The translations under genes and the position numbers were made by a program. DNA of 28,043 nt from Methylocaldum sp035627495 (GTDB lineage Bacteria > Pseudomonadota > Gammaproteobacteria > Methylococcales > Methylococcaceae): positions 1 through 28,043 of the forward strand of contig NZ_DASPLO010000185.1 in assembly GCF_035627495.1 (NCBI RefSeq), given 5' to 3'. Shown in pieces: positions 15,155 through 23,472 of the stretch (the stretch's first letter is position 1; every line of letters starts with the position of its first letter). Below the pieces are notes generated by a model that was not told where the DNA came from, searched no databases, and saw nothing but the letters and a program-made list of their open reading frames with translations.

Positions 15155-15769
15155 ACAGTAAACCTGTGGGTAGGCTCATTCGAGCGGGGAATTATGCGGA
15201 AAAACTAGGGCGGTAGCAACCGGGCACTAAATGGAATCGGCTCCGCGGATGAGCGTGTTACTGCAGGTAGAGACAGAATTTAAAGACAGAAGTGCCATCG
15301 GCTCTAGCATATTGTCAGAAATTGGTTCGCAGAGATGCGCCAGCCGGGATGTGTTTAAGAACGCGCCCCGCGGGCGGCACATAAGAAGGCGTGTGGGTGG
15401 CCGATTGGATTAATTTACACAGATTAGCGGTAAAGCCGTTCAGTTTTCCGAAGGAGGGGCCTGGTAGGGATAGCCAATTGATTTTTCGCGAATACGCAAC
15501 AATGTTATTCTTGAGTTCGTTCAACTGAGGCTAACTTATCGGCTTTGCTCTGGTCTTAGTTTGCAATAGGCAGAATCGGTTCGAATGCGTAAAAATGCCT
15601 TTTTACACTGGTAAATTGCCTCGATACCAATACCGATACCGGTCTCGGGACACCGAGGAATCCTGCATTGCTTATTGATCTGGAAAGAGACGGCCGAGTT
15701 ATCCTTAACAATGCGAATCGGGTAATATCTTTCAGATAAGGTTGTTAGACAGCATTTAGGAGTAAGTAA
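15155..15769. other. Long spacer between panD and tatA, no gene seen
   Basis: About 615 nt between the divergent panD and tatA. Open frames here are short and match no family I recognise. It must hold the promoters of both genes, but no convincing -35/-10 pair was found by eye. It contains a 7-bp A/T hairpin at 15589-15606 (GTAAAAA, loop TGCC, TTTTTAC). A decayed gene or small RNA is possible but not shown. Confidence 0.6.
15589..15606. repeat. A/T-tract hairpin in the panD-tatA spacer
   Basis: Perfect inverted repeat GTAAAAA / TTTTTAC with loop TGCC. The stem is A/T rich and weak as RNA. It might be the remnant of a bidirectional terminator or a binding site for a DNA-bending protein. Confidence 0.35.
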
Positions 15770-15973
15770 ATGGGTATAGGCATATGGGAGCTATTGCTCC
15801 TTTTTTTGATCGTGCTGTTACTGTTCGGTACCAAACGACTGCGCAATATCGGAGGCGATTTGGGCTCTGCAATAAAGAGTTTTCGTAATGCGATGAGCAG
15901 CGATGGCGACGAGGAGAAGAGCGGGCGGACGATTGATGGAGAGGCTGTGCACGAAAACAAAGATAAGACCTGA
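15770..15973 (+). CDS. tatA: Sec-independent translocase subunit TatA
   Basis: A 67-residue protein with the TatA layout: a short N-terminal membrane segment (IGIWELLLLFLIVLLLFG), the FGTKRLRNIGGDLGSAIKSF hinge and amphipathic helix, then a charged tail. TatA oligomers form the passage through which folded twin-arginine precursors cross the inner membrane. TTTAGGAGTAAGTAA upstream is a good ribosome binding site. Tail residues are acidic and short compared with E. coli TatA (89 residues). It is first in a tatABC operon. Confidence 0.93.
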   Translation: MGIGIWELLLLFLIVLLLFGTKRLRNIGGDLGSAIKSFRNAMSSDGDEEKSGRTIDGEAVHENKDKT

Positions 15974-15991
15974 TAACGATCCAAAAAAAGC

Positions 15992-16318
15992 ATGTTTGAC
16001 ATTGGCTTTTGGGAATTAGTGTTAGTCGGGTTCGTGTCACTCCTGGTATTCGGGCCGGAGCGTCTGCCCAAGGTGGCTAAGGAAGTGGCGCTGGGGGTTA
16101 GAAGGGCCCGAGCCATGGCCACCTCGGTCAGGCAAGAAATCGACCACGAGCTTCAACTGGAGGAGTTGCGTCAGTCTTTGTTAGAGGAAAAGAGAAAGGT
16201 GGAGTTGCTATCGACTCCAATTTGGTCTGACAAGGAAGAAGGCAGTGCATCGGCGTCGGACACTAACGAAGTAGACGACAAATCCGTCGTTTCCGAGCGT
16301 CGCAATGGCGAAGTATAA
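15992..16318 (+). CDS. tatB: Sec-independent translocase subunit TatB
   Basis: A 108-residue protein starting MFDIGFWELVLVGFVSLLVF, then GPERLPKVAKEVALGVRRAR, the membrane anchor, FGPERLP hinge and amphipathic helix of TatB. TatB joins TatC in the receptor complex for twin-arginine signals. It is shorter than E. coli TatB (171 residues), with the variable tail cut down, which is common. It follows tatA by 18 nt with a poor binding site. Confidence 0.93.
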   Translation: MFDIGFWELVLVGFVSLLVFGPERLPKVAKEVALGVRRARAMATSVRQEIDHELQLEELRQSLLEEKRKVELLSTPIWSDKEEGSASASDTNEVDDKSVVSERRNGEV

Positions 16319-16337
16319 AAGGCATAGCCAGGGACAG

Positions 16338-17087
16338 ATGGAAGACACCGAGCAACCCTTTATTTCTCATCTGGTGGAGCTGCGGGACAGACTGCTGCGC
16401 TGCATACTCGTAGTTCTATTTATTTTCATGGGCATGGCCTATTTTGCCAACGAGATCTATGCTTATTTGGCGGGGCCGCTTATGAAGCATTTGCCGGCGG
16501 GTTCGCAAATGATTGCCATCGACGTTGCCTCGCCATTCCTGACACCGTTTAAGCTCACCCTGGTGGCGGCGGTTTTCCTGTCGATGCCCTACATCCTCTA
16601 CCAGGCTTGGGCCTTTATCGCGCCGGGCCTATATGGGCATGAGCGCCGCATGGTGCTGCCACTTCTGGTAGCAAGTACATTGCTGTTTTATGGGGGAATG
16701 GCGTTCGCCTATTACGTGGTTTTCCCTCTCATTTTTGGGTTTCTGACGGCAACGGCGCCGGCCGGCGTGGCGGTAATGACAGACATTACACATTACCTGG
16801 ATTTCGTGCTGACCTTGTTTTTTGCCTTTGGTGTCTCGTTCGAAGTGCCGATTGCCACCATCCTGCTAATTTGGAGTGGCATCGCTACACGAGAGAGTCT
16901 GTCGGAGAAACGCCCTTACATCATAGTAGCCGCTTTCGTTGTCGGTATGGTGCTTTCACCCCCGGATGTGGTTTCTCAAACTCTGCTAGCTGTGCCGATT
17001 TGGCTGCTGTTCGAGGTTGGCCTTGTATTTTCGCGGTTTTTCCGGCCCCGACGCGAAGCGCAGATTCCAGATCTCCAGGACGAGTAG
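16338..17087 (+). CDS. tatC: Sec-independent translocase subunit TatC
   Basis: A 249-residue, six-span inner-membrane protein. It starts MEDTEQPFISHLVELRDRLL, matching the E. coli EDTQPLITHLIELR start, and has the conserved YQAWAFIAPGLYGHERR with the Glu needed for twin-arginine signal binding. GMAFAYYVVFPLIFGFL and FGVSFEVPIA are later membrane signatures. An ATG at 16305 in the same frame would add 11 residues and overlap tatB by 14 nt; 16338 is favoured by homology and an AGGGA just upstream. Confidence 0.93.
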   Translation: MEDTEQPFISHLVELRDRLLRCILVVLFIFMGMAYFANEIYAYLAGPLMKHLPAGSQMIAIDVASPFLTPFKLTLVAAVFLSMPYILYQAWAFIAPGLYGHERRMVLPLLVASTLLFYGGMAFAYYVVFPLIFGFLTATAPAGVAVMTDITHYLDFVLTLFFAFGVSFEVPIATILLIWSGIATRESLSEKRPYIIVAAFVVGMVLSPPDVVSQTLLAVPIWLLFEVGLVFSRFFRPRREAQIPDLQDE

Positions 17088-17129
17088 ATTTAGACATTAG
17101 CCGCGAACGCGCTTGTCGCTGATGTTGTC

Positions 17130-17855
17130 ATGATTCTTCTGTTTACTGATTTCGGTGCCGAGGGGCCGTATCTTGGGCAAATGGAGGCGATGCTGCGGTT
17201 ACAGGCGCCCGGGGTGGATATCATTAACCTCGTCAGCAATGCGCCAACGGGCCAGCCGCTGCCAAGTTCATATCTACTTGCAGCCCTGTGCAGACAGTTT
17301 CCTGCCGGTAGCGTGTTTCTTGGCGTGGTTGATCCCGGTGTCGGCGGTGAACGGTTGCCAGTCGTTCTGGAAGCGGACGGACGATGGTTCGTGGGGCCCG
17401 ATAACGGTCTGTTTAACACCGTGGCGGTGCAATCGACTAAGACAGAATGGCGGATTATCGATTGGCGACCGAAGCTGCTTTCGTCTAGTTTTCATGGTCG
17501 CGATCTCTTTGGCCCTATCGCTGCACGCATTGCTGCCCATGACTTCGACTGGGCCAGTCACAGCTATCAGAAACCGGATTTGGTTGAATGGCCTGCCGAT
17601 CTTGTGGAGATCATCTATTTTGACCACTACGGCAATGCTATTACCGGAATGCGCTACACGGCCGCGTGCGACGGAATGATCCTTTGTGCAAACGGCCAGT
17701 TGTTAGCACAAGCGGAAACATTTTGTTCCGTGAGCACAGACCAAGCCTTCTGGTATCAAAATTCGATGGGATTGGTTGAAATCGCGGTCAATCGTGGACG
17801 CGCCGATCGCGAGCTTAAGCTGGCGATCGGTACGAAGATCTCGTTCACGTCGTGA
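17130..17855 (+). CDS. SAM hydroxide adenosyltransferase (DUF62 family)
   Basis: A 241-residue protein of the family that splits S-adenosylmethionine with water into adenosine and methionine, related to bacterial fluorinase and chlorinase. It has ILLFTDFG at the N-terminus, VVDPGVGGER (Asp68 and Arg75), VGPDNGLF, SFHGRDLFGPIA (His122) and the C-terminal domain motif FDHYGNAITGM. Asp, Arg and His correspond to the catalytic triad described for archaeal members. The physiological role is unknown. It follows tatC by 42 nt on the same strand and may be co-transcribed. Confidence 0.9.
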   Translation: MILLFTDFGAEGPYLGQMEAMLRLQAPGVDIINLVSNAPTGQPLPSSYLLAALCRQFPAGSVFLGVVDPGVGGERLPVVLEADGRWFVGPDNGLFNTVAVQSTKTEWRIIDWRPKLLSSSFHGRDLFGPIAARIAAHDFDWASHSYQKPDLVEWPADLVEIIYFDHYGNAITGMRYTAACDGMILCANGQLLAQAETFCSVSTDQAFWYQNSMGLVEIAVNRGRADRELKLAIGTKISFTS

Positions 17856-18243
17856 GACTTCCTTTGTTATTGATCCGGCAGTTAAATCAGAATCATGTCA
17901 TGTATCGAACGCATTTCTAATTATGTTCAGTTAATTTAAATAGTTATATTGATCGCCATGTACTGAAAATCGCCCTTTAGTTACTGAAGCAACAAGGTCT
18001 GTTGCTAACCGCCTGACATGGGGGCTGGCGAAATTTGTGGCTACCCCGAATGCATGGAGGCAATTGATGCGAACATCTCCACTCAACCGGCGGTGCGGTC
18101 GCTTTGCTCCACGCCGCCGCGAATTCTTCGATCGCTACAATCGCCATCCACAGCAAGTACTCCTTATTATCCGTTTGTATGCCACAGGAGTTTCATGAAG
18201 GATGACCGTTCCCTAAGTGATGGCACGGCCGCGGTTCGGTGAT
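17856..18243. other. Convergent spacer, no gene seen
   Basis: A 388-nt stretch between the ends of the DUF62 gene (plus) and the alpha/beta hydrolase gene (minus). The first part is A/T rich. The one open frame of 74 codons at 18018-18242 has no start signal or family match. A 7-bp hairpin at 17988-18006 (AGCAACA / TGTTGCT) is the only clear structure. Confidence 0.6.
17988..18006. terminator. Hairpin in the convergent spacer, possible terminator
   Basis: Perfect stem AGCAACA / TGTTGCT with loop AGGTC, between two convergent genes where a bidirectional terminator would be expected. No T run follows on either strand, so the call is weak. Confidence 0.3.
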
Positions 18244-19083
18244 TTAACGCTCATGTTCTTTTAGGAAAGAGAGCACGCGGCGGCGGTTTTTCTCCTGCCC
18301 AAAGGTGGCGATGTGGAATCCTTGAGTTAGCCAGAGCGACTTCGGTTCGCTGGCCGCTTTGAACAGCGCGATGCTGTGATGGGCCGGCACTATTTCATCG
18401 GTTTCGCTGCAGATGATGAGCAGCGGCAACGGCGATAACTCAGCGATGTTTTTAATTGGGCTGTAGTCGTCCGGCATCAGCCACGAGAGCGGATACTGGA
18501 GCGGCCACGTGATCAGGAGTTGGCTCAGCTTTTCACGGGTGATCTCTCGATAGCTGGCAAAGGGAGCGTCTAAAACCATTGCGGATAATCGATGGCGCAC
18601 TTCCGGATTGGCGCCTGCGAAATAGGCGGCCAAGTTTGCGCCCAAGCTTTGGCCCAGTACGAACAGGTTTTTCGTCGTTACTCGGGGCTCGTTTAAAAGC
18701 CACTGAAAGCCTGCGGCCACATCGGTCAACACCTCCGGCAGACCGGGCGAACCTTCGGATAAACCGTAGCCGCGGTAATCGAGCAGAAATACCTGATATC
18801 CCGTTTCCGGCAGCCAGGCGACGCTACGGATGTGGGTGCTGATGTTCTGGGCATTGCCATGGAGGAAGAACACCGTGCCGCGAGGTTCGCCGTCCGCCAG
18901 CAAGAACCAGCCGTGTAGCCTGGTTCCGTCGGACGCCGTTAGGTTTACATCTTCGTATTTCAGGCCCAAGACATCGGGTGTGAGCCGCATCGCACGGTCC
19001 GGATAAAAAAGAAGATTGGCGCATCCGGAAAGACTAAGGGCAAGCGGGATAAACAAGAGATTTTGGAAAAAGCGGCGGGGCAC
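18244..19083 (-). CDS. Lipoprotein alpha/beta hydrolase
   Basis: A 279-residue alpha/beta-fold hydrolase (YfhR/BEM46-like). Counting from the GTG at 19083, residues 9-21 form a lipoprotein signal ending LSLSGC with Cys21 as the lipidation site. Then come the oxyanion segment FFLHGNAQN, the DYRGYGLSEG motif, the nucleophile elbow GQSLGAN (Ser146), Asp228 in SETDEIVP and His256 in TQGFHIA, a full catalytic triad. The start is set by GGAGA 6 nt upstream of GTG; an earlier TTG would put a long polar stretch before the signal. The substrate is unknown. It is the last gene of a three-gene operon, 62 nt after the DUF4105 gene. Confidence 0.88.
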   Translation of the reverse strand: MPRRFFQNLLFIPLALSLSGCANLLFYPDRAMRLTPDVLGLKYEDVNLTASDGTRLHGWFLLADGEPRGTVFFLHGNAQNISTHIRSVAWLPETGYQVFLLDYRGYGLSEGSPGLPEVLTDVAAGFQWLLNEPRVTTKNLFVLGQSLGANLAAYFAGANPEVRHRLSAMVLDAPFASYREITREKLSQLLITWPLQYPLSWLMPDDYSPIKNIAELSPLPLLIICSETDEIVPAHHSIALFKAASEPKSLWLTQGFHIATFGQEKNRRRVLSFLKEHER

Positions 19084-19145
19084 GTCAATTCTCCATCGGC
19101 GCCGGATGTAAAAGCCGCTCCGACAGTTTGATACTGTCCAAGATT

Positions 19146-21074
19146 TCAAAAATACCGCCGCACTGATAAAAGGAACTCACTTGCATAAGTGCGTTCTCCC
19201 CGTTCTCGCCCGAGGCGCAGGTTCAGCGCATAATCTCGTCCCAGGTTCACGGTATGATCCAAGTGCAATCCGCCTGCGCAATACTTATCTTCCACGAGAT
19301 AGCAGTCGATCCTGAAGTCGAGAAGCCCCTGTCCACCGAAGCCCTGATACAACCAGCCGATTCGAGGCCCCAGGCCGAGATCGACTCCTTGTGGAATCCC
19401 CTCGCTTGCTTCCAGCGTGGCGTTCACCAAGCCGAAGATCATTCCGCCGCCTATTTCGTAGCTTAAGCCTATGCCTCCATCCAAATAGCCGACCAACGGT
19501 CGGGTGGTTTTGAGTAATTTTCGTCGGGCACCAAGGCCGACGGACCAGGACAGGGGCTGAATGAATTCCGTGCGCGGCGTTAATGATGCGATATTGATCA
19601 CGTCCACGGCTTCGATCTGGAATCTGTCGTCTTCGTAATACCGCACGCTGCCGTCGAGAAATTTGATCTGGGCGCCGGGTCGATAGCCGGCTGAAGGATC
19701 GGTCAGGTCGTGATAGGCGGAGCGCAGCCGGAATGATCCGAACGCCGTGTGGTCGAAAAATCCGAAGCCGAGGTCGGCACGCCACGGTTTGTGGCCTTCA
19801 TCATCCCGTATCGCGGGATGCTCCGGTGGTTTGAATGGCGAGGGAGCATCGATTCGGCTGCGCGCCAGCAGAAGCTTATGACTTAGGTTGGCGATGTTTT
19901 CGCGTGGTAGTTTGTCGGCCAATGTCCGGTAACGCAGCGACTCGTATGCGGCTTCCAGCACGGCGGTCTGATCGGCTGCGGATGAGAATTTAATGGCGTC
20001 GCTATCGGGGGTAATTTGTTCATCAACCAATTGTCCGGCTATGCGGCGCAGATTCGGTGTGAGCTGGCGGGAATGCTCGTTCAACACTGTGGCCGCGGAC
20101 GGGCGGTAATCCACGTGTTTTACCAATCCCGAGCCAACGATGGCGCGCACTGTATCGGAAGGAATAGAGCGATACGGAAACCTTTCCCTGAGCGCGAGAT
20201 CTGGTCGCACGACATCCAAGAGACTTAGGATGCGATAGGAGCAGTTTTCTCCGATAAAATAGTAGTCGAAGCGAACGGGCCGAATTTCCCAGACATGACG
20301 GACCAGTTGTGCGGTTTCGGCGGGCGTTAGGTCAAGCGTATACTCCCAAATGTCGCGGTTTTCGAAGTCGCTGTATTCTTGAACTTTTTCATAAAACGGT
20401 TGTACCGATATCGCGCCCGGATAACCGCCGAATACGCCGCGATAAGCATAGAACAGCTCGTTGTCCGCCACGTTCACGTCCGCCGCATAATTGATCGTAT
20501 AGGCCAGCAGACGTGCATCTTCGTCCTGATTTTCCCGGTTCAGGCGCAGAAAAGTATGTCCGAACATGGACGACGGGCTGTTCAGATACGATGCGGGATA
20601 GATCAGGCTTACCGAATGGGCCTTAAGCATCTCGGCCCATTCTGAAAACGCTTTGCAATCGCGTTCCGAAAAATCGGACTTAGCCAAGCCGAGCCGGCTC
20701 TTCAGCCAATGATAACGTGCGGGAAATCGGCATCGCGGGTGACTATCTCCATCCCTTGGCGCGAAGTAGGCGAGAAGCGTGGCGGACAACTCGGCTTCAG
20801 GATCGTGCTGGCCGGTCTTGGAAAGAAAAAAGGCCGGATCGTCCGCATCGCTCACCCAGTCCCCGATCAGGGTACGCCGGTAGTGGCCTAGGGCTAGCCA
20901 GGCCGGGTCATCATGCAGCCGCATCGCTAGTGCCTGCCGAAGCAGCATCGAGGGATTTTCCGACCCGAAAGCATTGAGAGCTGCCGTCTGAAGTATCAGA
21001 GCGGCGGCCAGGCGCCATACCGATTTCACCGTAGAAGAAAGGATGAGGCGCTTCGGGGTTGGAGAGCGCCTCAC
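19146..21074 (-). CDS. DUF4105 exported protein with beta-rich C-terminal region
   Basis: A 642-residue protein. An N-terminal signal (WRLAAALILQTAALNAFGSE) is followed by a cysteine-containing region and the DUF4105 domain (also called Lnb N-terminal periplasmic domain), about residues 150-300, with the hallmark NSPSSMFGHTFLRLN and FIGENCSYRILSLLD. The His then Cys order resembles circularly permuted papain-like folds; this is inference. From about residue 435 the sequence alternates in beta-barrel fashion (GFFDHTAFGSFRLRSAYHDL, YLDGGIGLSYEIGGG) and ends in SVRRYF, an aromatic end like outer-membrane barrels. The start is GTG at 21074; a GTG at 21029 would give a cleaner signal peptide. Function unknown. 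Confidence 0.85.
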   Translation of the reverse strand: MRRSPTPKRLILSSTVKSVWRLAAALILQTAALNAFGSENPSMLLRQALAMRLHDDPAWLALGHYRRTLIGDWVSDADDPAFFLSKTGQHDPEAELSATLLAYFAPRDGDSHPRCRFPARYHWLKSRLGLAKSDFSERDCKAFSEWAEMLKAHSVSLIYPASYLNSPSSMFGHTFLRLNRENQDEDARLLAYTINYAADVNVADNELFYAYRGVFGGYPGAISVQPFYEKVQEYSDFENRDIWEYTLDLTPAETAQLVRHVWEIRPVRFDYYFIGENCSYRILSLLDVVRPDLALRERFPYRSIPSDTVRAIVGSGLVKHVDYRPSAATVLNEHSRQLTPNLRRIAGQLVDEQITPDSDAIKFSSAADQTAVLEAAYESLRYRTLADKLPRENIANLSHKLLLARSRIDAPSPFKPPEHPAIRDDEGHKPWRADLGFGFFDHTAFGSFRLRSAYHDLTDPSAGYRPGAQIKFLDGSVRYYEDDRFQIEAVDVINIASLTPRTEFIQPLSWSVGLGARRKLLKTTRPLVGYLDGGIGLSYEIGGGMIFGLVNATLEASEGIPQGVDLGLGPRIGWLYQGFGGQGLLDFRIDCYLVEDKYCAGGLHLDHTVNLGRDYALNLRLGRERGERTYASEFLLSVRRYF

Positions 21075-21084
21075 AAGGAACGGA

Positions 21085-21597
21085 TTAGCCGACGTATTTT
21101 GACAAGGCGGAATCAGACTTCATCACAACGATCAAAGCGTCCATGACCTCGTCGCCGGTTACGGATTCTCGGGGATAAATGACGGCGAAATGCTTTTTGA
21201 CCAACGTGTAAAAGGCCGGCCGATCTTCCTTTGCAATCCCCAGGACTTCGGAAAGCCCGGCAAGCGTTTCGCCATTTCCGCGGGACATGTCCTCGGCCAG
21301 TTTGGTCATGTTGGCGCCGATGTACATGCGGCCGCCCTTGTAGCGAATGGTCTGGTCAGCGTTACAGCCGTTGGTGCCGGACGATACACCGAAGGTATTA
21401 TTGCCGAAGCTGCCGTTGGTGGTAATGGCGAGTGAATGGGCGCCGACGCCGCTGTTGCCGTCGAACAGCAAAGAGCCCCAGCCGCAACCGCCCGCTCCGT
21501 CTCCCATGGGACCGGCTCCTGGAGTATGGCTGGTCGAGTGGGCTAGGATAGGGCCGATTAACAACAAACCACCCACGATTATCATTATCTTTTTCAT
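21085..21597 (-). CDS. DUF3015 exported protein
   Basis: A 170-residue protein with a cleavable signal peptide (KKIMIIVGGLLLIGPILAHS). The mature part has GAGGCGWGSLLFDG, the central TTNGSFGNNTFGVSSGTNGC and DMSRGNGETLAGLSEVLGI, which together mark the DUF3015 family of periplasmic proteins. Two or three cysteines may pair. GGAGAG lies 7 nt before the ATG. It is the first gene of a minus-strand operon: the DUF4105 gene starts 10 nt after its stop. The function of the family is not known; here it is tied to an envelope protein and a lipoprotein hydrolase. Confidence 0.88.
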   Translation of the reverse strand: MKKIMIIVGGLLLIGPILAHSTSHTPGAGPMGDGAGGCGWGSLLFDGNSGVGAHSLAITTNGSFGNNTFGVSSGTNGCNADQTIRYKGGRMYIGANMTKLAEDMSRGNGETLAGLSEVLGIAKEDRPAFYTLVKKHFAVIYPRESVTGDEVMDALIVVMKSDSALSKYVG

Positions 21598-21923
21598 TGG
21601 AACTCTCCTTGAGGTTGTTGAACTTGGATCGACATCCGGGCGCGCGAAATCGAAGCGCCATCCCCTTAATACCAGATTGTGCCGAAGCTTGTAAATTTAT
21701 CTGCTGGCTTAAGGCAAATTTGGAGCGGTATCCACCATGCTTCAGTAACAGGCGCTTAGCTGCGCAGGATTTCGTGTAACGGTAACCTAAAGGGCATTTC
21801 TCAACGGGGTGTGGTTTGTATGCGAAGAAAACGTGGCTTGCTTTAAATCCCCTTAGTCTTTGCGTATAGTCCTCGCGCAATTCGCCCGTAGCCGTCCATT
21901 CCAGAAGCAGCGAGATCACACCC
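21598..21923. other. Divergent promoter region
   Basis: A 326-nt region between the divergent DUF3015 operon and the AMP-ligase gene. It should hold promoters for both. On the plus strand TATAGT at 21865-21870, preceded by TTAAAT at 21843-21848 (16-nt spacer), is a weak candidate for the ligase gene. A minus-strand open frame crossing it has no coding features. Confidence 0.45.
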
Positions 21924-23321
21924 GTGCCGAATAGGCCGTTAACGACATATCAAGATAACGCCGCGTCGAACGGCGCTATACCTCCCAAACTCTACCATCC
22001 GTTGATTGGCCGTTTTATCGATGCACAGGTCGTCGCCATCGACAATGGTCGTTCCGTCACTGTTGACGAGTTTCTCCAGGAGGTCTTGAATCTGGCGGCG
22101 AATCTCCCCGATCGCCCCTACATGGTCAATCTATGCGAGAACCGGTACCGGTTCCTTACGGCCTTCGCTGCAGCTTTGCTCAAGGGGCAAATCAATCTGC
22201 TGCCGTCGAGCCGGGCGCCGAGGGTTTTGCAGCAACTGGCGGAACAGTATCCGCACCTTTATTGCCTGGTGGACGGTCCTGAGTGCCCGGGGGGCGTGGA
22301 GATGATCGTCCATTACGATTGCAGTCCACATCCGTTGTCGCCGCTGGGCGCTTGCGCTCCGGAAATTTCAGGAGATCAAATCGCGGCGATCGCCTTTACC
22401 TCCGGCAGCACCGGCCAACCGCAGCCTCATGTCAAGACGTGGCGAATTTTTTGCGAAAGCGCGAGATTGATCGGTGCGGAGCTCGGTTTGGAGCCGGGAC
22501 AGCCGGCTACGGTCATCGCCACGGTGCCGCCTCAGCACATGTACGGTCTCGAAACCAGTATTCTTCTGCCGCTTTGTCTTGGCGTGGCGCTGCATTCCGG
22601 CAAGCCATTTTTTCCGGCCGATATCCGCGCGGTCCTGGGTAACTGCCCGACGCCCCGGATTCTCGTGACGACGCCGGTGCACATTCGCGCTCTGATCGAA
22701 GCCGGGGAGAGTTTGCCGGAGATCGAATTCATCGTGTCCGCCACGGCGCCTCTTTCTCGCGACTGGGCAGTTAAGGCGGAAAGCCTGTTTCGAACGCGTG
22801 CGCTGGAGATCTACGGTTGTACGGAAGCCGGTTCGATTGCCTCCCGTCGCACGAGTCAAGGCGACATGTGGTGTGCGTTCAACGGCGTGCGTTTCCAAGA
22901 GAAAGCCGAAGCATCATTGGTCGATGCCGACCATCTTCCCGGGCCTATCGTGTTGAACGATTTGATCCAGTGCTGCGGCCCCCGGCATTTTAGGCTGTTG
23001 GGGCGCACCGCGGATCTGGTCAACATCGCCGGAAAGCGCACTTCTCTCAGCGCCTTGAATCACGTATTGAACGAAATCGAGGGGGTTCTCGATGGGGCCT
23101 TTTTTGTGCCGGACGGTTCGGAAGGGACCGTTCGCCTGACCGCGTTCGCCGTGGCTCCAGGCAAGACTAAGGAGCAATTGCTCGCGGAACTGCAGGCGCG
23201 TCTCGACCCGGTTTTCCTGCCCCGCCCGTTGTATCTGCTGGATAAATTGCCCCGTTCGGAGACGGGCAAGCTGCCCAGGCAGATTTTGACGGAACTAGCG
23301 GAGAAAATGTTGATGATATGA
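21924..23321 (+). CDS. AMP-dependent acyl/aryl ligase (ANL superfamily)
   Basis: A 465-residue adenylate-forming enzyme, short for the ANL superfamily. It has the phosphate-binding loop FTSGSTGQPQPHVKTW at residues 158-173, the A5-like YGCTEAGS at 297-304, the hinge region GRTADLVNIAGKR at 360-372 and the C-terminal catalytic lysine Lys449 in SETGKLPR. The usual loop lysine (TSGSTGXPK) is shifted downstream to HVK. Such compact ligases occur in aryl-polyene and flexirubin-type clusters and activate aromatic or fatty acids, but no cluster partner (ketosynthase, dehydratase, ACP) is visible here, so the substrate is open. The start is GTG with a poor binding site, so the exact N-terminus is uncertain. 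Confidence 0.87.
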   Translation: MPNRPLTTYQDNAASNGAIPPKLYHPLIGRFIDAQVVAIDNGRSVTVDEFLQEVLNLAANLPDRPYMVNLCENRYRFLTAFAAALLKGQINLLPSSRAPRVLQQLAEQYPHLYCLVDGPECPGGVEMIVHYDCSPHPLSPLGACAPEISGDQIAAIAFTSGSTGQPQPHVKTWRIFCESARLIGAELGLEPGQPATVIATVPPQHMYGLETSILLPLCLGVALHSGKPFFPADIRAVLGNCPTPRILVTTPVHIRALIEAGESLPEIEFIVSATAPLSRDWAVKAESLFRTRALEIYGCTEAGSIASRRTSQGDMWCAFNGVRFQEKAEASLVDADHLPGPIVLNDLIQCCGPRHFRLLGRTADLVNIAGKRTSLSALNHVLNEIEGVLDGAFFVPDGSEGTVRLTAFAVAPGKTKEQLLAELQARLDPVFLPRPLYLLDKLPRSETGKLPRQILTELAEKMLMI

Positions 23322-23472
23322 GTATGCTGTTTGCTGTCGGTGTTCGACGAAGATTCAACATGCTTTCTAGTGTCACGTCCACACATATCCTTGAAGGAGC
23401 ATAGGAAGCGTAGCGGCAGCGGAGCGACGTGCGACGACCCCCGCGTAGCCGTAGATACCGTCTTGAACGAAT

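Noticed and set aside
17155..17679. 174-codon frame inside the DUF62 gene
   Set aside because: It is an alternate frame of a gene with a full catalytic triad.
18018..18242. 74-codon frame in the convergent spacer
   Set aside because: No ribosome binding site, no recognisable family and a composition typical of noncoding DNA.
21398..21919. 173-codon minus-strand frame over the divergent spacer
   Set aside because: It overlaps the DUF3015 start in another frame and has no signal, motif or binding site.
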